Origin: CAYMYN01 sp964394665
GTDB lineage: Bacteria > Planctomycetota > UBA1135 > GCA-002686595
Length of the DNA stretch: 64,000 nucleotides
NCBI GenBank assembly: GCA_964394665.1
Contig: CAYMYN010000021.1
Span: 29,539-93,538 of the forward strand
Direction of reading: 5' to 3'
Below, in pieces: positions 59,143 through 64,000 of this stretch. Made by a program: the position numbers and the translations under genes. Position 1 is the first letter of the stretch. Each line of letters starts with the position of its first letter. The notes beneath the pieces were generated by a model that ran no database searches, was not told the DNA's origin, and saw only the letters and a list, made by a program, of their open reading frames with translations.

Positions 59143-60177
59143 ATGCGAGCCGTCCAGATCGCGCGTCACGGAGGGCCCGAGGTCCTCGAGTTGGTCGACC
59201 TCCCGCCGCAGCTCCCGGGCCCGGGCGAGGTGCTCGCGCGCGTGCTCGCCGTGTCGGTCAACCACCTCGACCTGTGGGTGCGCCGCGGCCTGCCCGGCCT
59301 GCCCCCGCACCTACCGTTCGTGCCCGGCTGCGACGCGACCGGCGAGGTGTTGGCCCTCGGCGAGGGCGTGAAGGGTCTGACGGTCGGCCAACGGGTCGTG
59401 TTGCTCCCGGGCGTCTCGTCCGGGACTTCCGCGCACGACCTCGTGGGCGACGACCACCTCTCGGACGACTACGGCATCCGCGGCGAACACGTCGACGGCT
59501 ACGACCGCGAGGAGATCGTGCTCGAGGCCCGCTACGTCGTGCCGCTGCCCGCGGGGCTCGACCCGGTCCAAGCCGCGGCGCTGCCGCTGGTTTTCCTGAC
59601 GGCCTGGGGCATGCTCGTGCGCCGCGCCCAGGTGCGGCCGGGCGAGACCGTGCTCGTCATCGGCGGGGCCAGCGGGGTCGGCTCGGCGGCGATCCAGATC
59701 GCCCGCGAGCGGGGCGCGCGCGTGCTGGCGACCGTCGGCGGCGACGACAAGGCGCGGCTCGTGGTCGAGTTGGGCGCGGACGCGGCCGTCGATCACCGCA
59801 CCCCCGACTGGCCCAAGGAGGTCAAGCGCCTGACCGACGGGCGCGGCTGCGACGTCGTCGTCGAGCACGTGGGGCCGGCCACCTGGGAGGGCTCGATGCG
59901 CGTGCTGGCCCGCAACGGGCGACTGGTGACCTGCGGCGGCACGACCGGACCCAAGGTCGAGCTCCTGCTCCCGCACCTGTTCATCAAGAACCAATCGGTG
60001 CTGGGGTCCACGATGGGGCCCCGCAGCGCCGTCCCCGAGATCCTGGACCTCGTCGCCCAGGGCCGGCTGCGACCGGTGGTGGACCGCGTGCTGCCGCTCG
60101 AGGCGGTGCGCGAAGCCCACGAGCTGCTCGAACGCCGCGCGGTGCTGGGCAAGATCGTCCTGACCCCGGGATCCTGA
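59143..60177 (+). CDS. MDR-family oxidoreductase with vacated structural-zinc lobe
   Basis: 344 residues. Medium-chain dehydrogenase/reductase: N-terminal GroES-like fold (VNHLDLWVRRG, PGCDATGEVLALGEGV), nucleotide site VLVIGGASGVGSAAIQIARERGA. The lobe that normally reads CGxCxxCxxGxxxxC is kept in length but its four cysteines are Ser93, Ser96, Asp99 and Ser107, so it probably binds no structural zinc. It is likely an NAD(P)H-dependent reductase or alcohol dehydrogenase acting on a short CoA ester or derived aldehyde. GAGGAA precedes the ATG; the gene starts eight bases after the hydratase stop. Confidence 0.87.
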   Translation: MRAVQIARHGGPEVLELVDLPPQLPGPGEVLARVLAVSVNHLDLWVRRGLPGLPPHLPFVPGCDATGEVLALGEGVKGLTVGQRVVLLPGVSSGTSAHDLVGDDHLSDDYGIRGEHVDGYDREEIVLEARYVVPLPAGLDPVQAAALPLVFLTAWGMLVRRAQVRPGETVLVIGGASGVGSAAIQIARERGARVLATVGGDDKARLVVELGADAAVDHRTPDWPKEVKRLTDGRGCDVVVEHVGPATWEGSMRVLARNGRLVTCGGTTGPKVELLLPHLFIKNQSVLGSTMGPRSAVPEILDLVAQGRLRPVVDRVLPLEAVREAHELLERRAVLGKIVLTPGS

Positions 60178-60206
60178 AGGCGACCGAATCCGACCGCGAG
60201 CTCCCC

Positions 60207-61067
60207 ATGCAGACCTTCGACATTCGACACGCCGCCGTCCTGGGCGCGGGCACCATGGGGCACGGCATCGCCCAGGTGCTCGCCATGCACGGCGTCCAGA
60301 CGCGCCTGTACGACATCGATGCGGCCGCGGTCGCCCGCGGGCTGGCCTCCGTGACGGCCAACCTCGAGGTCGGCGTGCAGCGCGGCAAGGTGACGCCGGA
60401 GGTCTGTCGCGAGACCTTGGCGCGCCTGGTCGGGACGACCCAGCTCGCCGAGGCGGTGGGGGAGGTGGACCTGGTCGTCGAGGCGGTGCCCGAGAAGCTC
60501 GAGCTCAAGCGCGCGATCTTCGCCGAGCTGGGCGAGCACTGCGGGCCGGCCGTCCTGCTCGCGTCGAACACCTCGTCCCTGCCGGTCACGGCCCTGGCCG
60601 CGGCCACGACGCACCCCGAGCGCGTGGTCGGGATGCACTTCTTCAACCCCGTCCACATCATGAAGCTGGTCGAGGTGGTCGAGACCGAGCGCAGCTCGGA
60701 AGCCGCCGTCCAAGCCGCGCTCGAGCTCGCGCGCCGGATGGGCAAGGAACCGATCCGCGTCAAGGACGTGCCGGGATTCGCCTCGTCGCGCCTGGGGATC
60801 GCGATCGGACTGGAGGCCATGCGCATGGTCGAGAGCGGCGTCGCGAGCCCGGAGGACATCGACAAGGCCATGACCCTGGGGTACGGCTTCCCGATGGGGC
60901 CGCTCAAGCTGACGGACCTGGTGGGGCTCGACGTGCGCCTGGGGATCGCGGAGTACCTCGAGCGCGAGCTCGGGGAACGCTTCGCGCCGCCGCAGCTCCT
61001 GCGGGACAAGGTGCGCCGGGGCGAGCTGGGCAAGAAGAGCGGCCAGGGTTTCTACACCTGGGACTGA
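60207..61067 (+). CDS. 3-hydroxyacyl-CoA (3-hydroxybutyryl-CoA) dehydrogenase
   Basis: 286 residues, the length of the single-function Hbd/PaaH type. NAD site AVLGAGTMGHGIAQVLA, LVVEAVPEKLELKRAIFAEL, substrate/catalytic segment SNTSSLPVTALAAAT and HFFNPVHIMKLVEVV with the catalytic His, then KDVPGFASSRLGIAIGLEA and the C-terminal LGKKSGQGFYTW. It oxidises 3-hydroxyacyl-CoA to 3-oxoacyl-CoA. ATG at 60207, 29 bases after the MDR gene. With the hydratase upstream it performs two consecutive beta-oxidation steps. Confidence 0.92.
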   Translation: MQTFDIRHAAVLGAGTMGHGIAQVLAMHGVQTRLYDIDAAAVARGLASVTANLEVGVQRGKVTPEVCRETLARLVGTTQLAEAVGEVDLVVEAVPEKLELKRAIFAELGEHCGPAVLLASNTSSLPVTALAAATTHPERVVGMHFFNPVHIMKLVEVVETERSSEAAVQAALELARRMGKEPIRVKDVPGFASSRLGIAIGLEAMRMVESGVASPEDIDKAMTLGYGFPMGPLKLTDLVGLDVRLGIAEYLERELGERFAPPQLLRDKVRRGELGKKSGQGFYTWD

Positions 61068-61112
61068 CCGACGTCGCGGCGAGCGCGAGCGCACGCACAT
61101 CGAGGAACAACC

Positions 61113-61799
61113 ATGGCACAGGAAGGTTGGGAGGATCTACCCCGGGAGCAGCAGGCGGAGCCCACCAAGGGCGTTCCGCGTTGGCTCCTGTTCTGCGGCT
61201 GCGGCTGCCTGCTCGCGATCCTGGCGGTCGGCGGGGCGCTGGGCTTCTTCTTCTTCTACGCGAAGCGGCTGGTCGATGCCGAGCACCAGCTCCCGCACCT
61301 GGCGCGCATCGTGCCCTTCGACGAGCCGCTCGAAGGCCTGGACTTCGTGTTCCGCGTCCCGCTCGGCGTGGATGCGTTCATCCTGCAGGACCCGACCACC
61401 GACGGCGGGTACGTCCTGATGTTCACGCACGTCGCGGACACCGAGCGTGCGAGCCAGGCCCGCGAGCAGGCCCTCGATCCCACGGACCGCACTCTGGCGG
61501 GCGTCGGGGGACGGCGGGAGCAGGTCGAGCCCCTCGAGCTCGCGGTCCAGGGCCGCAGCCTGGCCGGCGTGCGATTCCTGGTGCCGGGCGGCGGCGAGCC
61601 CACGCCCCAGCTCCCGCCCGGCTTCCCGAAGGCGCTGGTGGACCCCAGCGGCGCCGCGGTCCTGCTCGACGTCACGCCACCCGGGACGCCGGGCGTGGTC
61701 CTCCTGCAGGTCTTCCGCGCGGCGGGGGGCGACGAGCCGATCCCCGCCGAGTACCTCGTGCGCGTCCTCGAACCCTTCCACATCGGCCCCGATCGCTGA
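61113..61799 (+). CDS. Single-pass membrane protein of unknown function
   Basis: 228 residues. A short cytoplasmic N-terminus (MAQEGWEDLPREQQAEPTKG), then one membrane segment with a Cys pair motif (LLFCGCGCLLAILAVGG), aromatic boundary FFFFYAKRL and an extracytoplasmic domain rich in strands (YVLMFTHVADTER, VVLLQVFRAAGG). No family recognised. It lies 45 bases after the dehydrogenase gene and 64 before a second membrane protein of similar design, so these may work as a pair. GAGGAACAACC precedes the ATG. Confidence 0.7.
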   Translation: MAQEGWEDLPREQQAEPTKGVPRWLLFCGCGCLLAILAVGGALGFFFFYAKRLVDAEHQLPHLARIVPFDEPLEGLDFVFRVPLGVDAFILQDPTTDGGYVLMFTHVADTERASQAREQALDPTDRTLAGVGGRREQVEPLELAVQGRSLAGVRFLVPGGGEPTPQLPPGFPKALVDPSGAAVLLDVTPPGTPGVVLLQVFRAAGGDEPIPAEYLVRVLEPFHIGPDR

Positions 61800-61863
61800 A
61801 GGAGCCGGGGAGAGGATCCCGCGGGCCGCACGTCCCCGCGGCTCCCCAGGCGCGGAGCGAAGC

Positions 61864-62583
61864 ATGGATCCCGGAGTCGCCATCACCCGAGCCCCGCGCG
61901 AGAGCACCGGCGGCGCGATCGGGGTGCTCCTGGGCCTGCTGCTGCTCGCGGTCGCGGCCTGGTCCGCCCTGCGACCGTCGGCGCGCGAGGTCGACGGCGA
62001 AGCGCTCCTCGCCCAGGGCTTCACGCTGGGCGCGTTGCCCTTCGGCCTCGGCGTGCGCGGGGCCGCGATCCTCCCGGGCGGCGAGTCGGTGGTGTCGCTG
62101 GGGGCGCCGGGCGCGGCGCTCGGCGAGGAACCGGGCGCGGAGCTCGCGCGGGTCGAGCCGCCGCCGAGCGCGGGTCCCTCCGCCGGAACGAAGGTCGACT
62201 GGGCTTCGGCCACGAGCCTCGCCGAGGGCGGACCGCCCGAACGGGTGCTGCTCGTGCGCCTGCCGCGCGGACGGGCCGAGGCCGTGCGCCGGCGACACTT
62301 CGACGAGGTGCGCTTCCGCAGCCTGGAGGACCTGGATCGCAAGGGCGGCCGCGCGCCGCTCGAGCGCGCGGTGCTCCCCTGGCACGGCCTGGCCGCCCGC
62401 GCGGTCCGCGAGCGCCACTACCGACTCGAGGGCGGAAGTCCCGTCTTCCGCGACTCGGTGCGCGTCGACCTCGCCCGCCCGGGCCGGGCCTGGATGCTGG
62501 TCGCGATCTGGCCGCCGCGCCACGGCTCGAGCCTGGCCCCCGTGCGCGAGCTGCTCGAGGCCCTGCCCCCGGTGGTCCGGTAG
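61864..62583 (+). CDS. Single-pass membrane protein of unknown function
   Basis: 239 residues. One N-terminal membrane segment (GGAIGVLLGLLLLAVAAWSAL) and an extracytoplasmic part that repeats the outline of the preceding protein: strand LVRLPRGRAEAVRRRHFDEVRF and final WMLVAIWPPRHG. No known family. ATG at 61864 preceded by GGAGCGAAGC. It converges on glcF with nine bases between the stops. Confidence 0.65.
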   Translation: MDPGVAITRAPRESTGGAIGVLLGLLLLAVAAWSALRPSAREVDGEALLAQGFTLGALPFGLGVRGAAILPGGESVVSLGAPGAALGEEPGAELARVEPPPSAGPSAGTKVDWASATSLAEGGPPERVLLVRLPRGRAEAVRRRHFDEVRFRSLEDLDRKGGRAPLERAVLPWHGLAARAVRERHYRLEGGSPVFRDSVRVDLARPGRAWMLVAIWPPRHGSSLAPVRELLEALPPVVR

Positions 62584-62592
62584 CCCGGCCCC

Positions 62593-63885
62593 TCACCCGA
62601 TCAGCGCGCGCTCGAGCACCTCGGCCAGGTGCAGGACCTCGACGTCGCGGTCCGCGGCGCCAAGGCCTCCCTGCCACTGGATCTGGCAGCCGGGATTGGC
62701 GGTCACGAGCGTGCGCGCGCCGCTGCGCTCGAGGTCCTCGAGCTTGGGGGCCAGGATCTCGCCCGCCGCCGCCGGCCGCACCAGGGAGTACACCCCCGCC
62801 GATCCGCAGCAGGCTTCGGGATCGGCGAGCTCGACGCGCCGCAGGCCCGGCACGAGGTCGAGCAACGCCCGCGGCTGGGCGCGCACGCCCTGGCCGTGGC
62901 ACAGGTGGCAGGGGTCGTCGTACGCGATCGGGCCGGCGACGTCGGTCGGCTGCGCGAGCCGCGAGGCGAGCCGGGTCCGATACGGCTCGCGGGCGAGCAA
63001 CACCGAGAGGTCCAGGGTGCGCTCGGCGAGGGCGCGCGCGCGCCCGTGCTCGTCGGTCCCGGGCTCGAAGAGCGCGGCGAGTTGCGTCAGGTGCGAACCG
63101 CACCCGGCGCTGTTCACCACCAGCGTCAGCGGGGCCCCATCCGCGCCCCGCAGGGCGTCGAAGCGCTCGAGCGTGTCGCGGGCGAGCTCGCGCGCCGTCG
63201 CGCTCCGGCCGTTGTGCGCGTGCAGCGAGCCGCAGCAGACGTGCCCGCTCGCCGTGCGCACCTCGAGCCCCGCCGCGGCGAGCACGCGCGCGCTGGCGCG
63301 GTTCACCCGGCCGAGCAGCTCGCTGGCCACGCAGCCCTCGAGCAACGCGACCGCGCCCAAGCGCGGTTCCTCGGCCGGCGTGAGCGGGGGGAGAGGCCGG
63401 CGCTCGGCGCGCGGCGGCACGGGCGGCAGGTTCGCGAGCGCCCGTCCGCGCGCGCCCAGTAGCCCCGCGAGCCGCGTGAGGCCGAGCACCTGCGCGCCCC
63501 GCAGCGACGCTGCCAACCCGCGCAGGGCCCAGCGCCGCGTGAGCACGCCCTCGTACCCCACGCGGGCCAGGACGCGCGCGAGCAGCGGCGAGGGGGCCGC
63601 CTGCTCGAGCTCGCCGCGGGTGTGCTCCATCATCGCACCGAACTGCACGCCCGAGGGGCAGACGGTCTCGCAGTGCCGGCAGACCAGGCAGAAGCGCATC
63701 TCCTCGGCGAACTCCGCGTCGGGCTCGAGCTCGCCCTCGGCGACGGCGCGCATCAGGTGCACGCGGCCGCGGGGGCTCGAGGCCTCGCGTCCGGTGATGC
63801 GGTAGGTCGGGCAGGTCGCCAGGCACAACCCGCAGTGGATGCAGTCGAGGCTGCGCGCGTAGTCGATCAGGGTCGGGGAGTCCAT
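62593..63885 (-). CDS. glcF: Glycolate oxidase iron-sulfur subunit
   Basis: 430 residues. Two 4Fe-4S motifs (CIHCGLCLATCP and CLVCRHCETVCP) and two CCG domains (VCCGSLHAHNG, ACCGSAG) in the GlcF order. With the FAD subunits GlcD and GlcE it oxidises glycolate to glyoxylate at the membrane, passing electrons to quinone. The ATG at 63885 lies ten bases after the stop of the upstream FAD-linked gene, so they form one operon. LDCIHCGLCLATCP near the N-terminus is also found in related lactate and glycerol-3-phosphate dehydrogenase subunits, but the double CCG layout and neighbour favour GlcF. Confidence 0.88.
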   Translation of the reverse strand: MDSPTLIDYARSLDCIHCGLCLATCPTYRITGREASSPRGRVHLMRAVAEGELEPDAEFAEEMRFCLVCRHCETVCPSGVQFGAMMEHTRGELEQAAPSPLLARVLARVGYEGVLTRRWALRGLAASLRGAQVLGLTRLAGLLGARGRALANLPPVPPRAERRPLPPLTPAEEPRLGAVALLEGCVASELLGRVNRASARVLAAAGLEVRTASGHVCCGSLHAHNGRSATARELARDTLERFDALRGADGAPLTLVVNSAGCGSHLTQLAALFEPGTDEHGRARALAERTLDLSVLLAREPYRTRLASRLAQPTDVAGPIAYDDPCHLCHGQGVRAQPRALLDLVPGLRRVELADPEACCGSAGVYSLVRPAAAGEILAPKLEDLERSGARTLVTANPGCQIQWQGGLGAADRDVEVLHLAEVLERALIG

Positions 63886-63895
63886 GGCGGGCGCG

Positions 63896-64000
63896 TCAGA
63901 CGGGATCGGGACGGCGCAGGTCCGAGGCCAACACGCCGCCCGGGTCGAGGGCCGCGCGCAGGCGTCGCTCGAGGGCGAGCTGCGCCGGCGTCCCCTCGGC
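63896..64000 (-). CDS. C-terminus of FAD-linked glycolate oxidase subunit (GlcD/GlcE type), partial
   Basis: The frame is open from the window edge to a TGA at 63898-63896 and gives 34 residues. ALERRLRAALDPGGVLASD matches the closing segment of GlcE/GlcD-type FAD oxidases (usual form LxRRLKxxFDPxGIFNPG). It precedes glcF by ten bases, as in glc operons. The part encoding FAD binding is outside the window. Confidence 0.65.
   Translation of the reverse strand, partial: AEGTPAQLALERRLRAALDPGGVLASDLRRPDPV

Overview
The window is very GC-rich bacterial DNA with dense, mostly short-spaced genes, many translationally coupled starts (ATGA, GTGA, TTGA overlaps), frequent GTG and TTG starts and many secreted or lipid-anchored proteins of unknown function. 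A DUF1570-type metallopeptidase, a large secreted fungalysin-like protease ending in a Cys-bounded C-terminal domain, paired M14 carboxypeptidases with Ca-loop inserts and a HEAT-VWA protein point to a planctomycete (Planctomycetota). This is an inference from family composition; no rRNA or other marker gene is present. I found no IS element, prophage, CRISPR array, tRNA or rRNA.

Layout. 1-3941 (+): surface-glycan genes (GT-C-like membrane protein, GT2 glycosyltransferase, methyltransferase). 3945-7453 (-): two M14-type proteins, one with intact zinc ligands and one that has lost all of them. 7521-11979 (-): DUF4388 protein, sulfotransferase, flippase and GT4 glycosyltransferase, a second glycan block. 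12085-16186: patatin-like lipase, an unknown protein, a methyltransferase, homocysteine S-methyltransferase and an Smr protein. 16393-16653 (+): a small lipoprotein with a Cys-containing octapeptide repeat. 16732-19934 (-): an apparent operon atuA, atuA C-terminal domain, pta and an FKBP lipoprotein. 20064-28320: pyroglutamyl peptidase, DUF309, DUF1570 peptidase, a Met-rich secreted protein and a 992-residue secreted protease, with strong hairpins and a 21-bp tandem repeat between them. 28978-31453 (+): pyruvate kinase and a MinD/FlhG-like ATPase. 31666-35545 (+): three coupled secreted or membrane proteins with no assignable function. 35639-40193 (+): helix-hairpin-helix protein, secreted unknown, aminotransferase and a divergent uracil phosphoribosyltransferase. 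40462-44841 (+): an ABC transporter operon of att type (ATPase, fused FtsX-like permease, Tat-exported lipocalin-like CrtC/AttH protein). 44973-48164: a double FAS1 protein divergent from an ECF sigma factor, then an alpha/beta-hydrolase lipoprotein. 48232-50865 (+): a secreted unknown and a methyltransferase fused to a coiled coil. 50993-53333 (-): a phosphorelay split over three coupled genes (HPt, receiver, GAF-PAS histidine kinase). 53458-56657: two divergent B12-binding radical SAM proteins. 56719-62583 (+): HEAT-VWA protein, then a beta-oxidation-like set (enoyl-CoA hydratase, MDR oxidoreductase, 3-hydroxyacyl-CoA dehydrogenase) and two single-pass membrane proteins. 62593-64000 (-): glycolate oxidase iron-sulfur subunit GlcF and the C-terminus of an FAD-linked GlcD/GlcE-type subunit.

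The observations I consider most worth following are the zinc-dead/active M14 pair, the interleaved (pseudoknot-like) inverted repeats at 50867-50938, the Cys-octad lipoprotein with its palindromic leader, the FAS1/ECF pair with a perfect 16-bp palindrome and no anti-sigma gene, the secreted three-gene cassette at 31666-35545, and a recurrent TA-N3-T hexamer close to start codons that suggests short or absent 5' leaders. Most long antisense frames in the window are shadows created by the GC bias and were left out.
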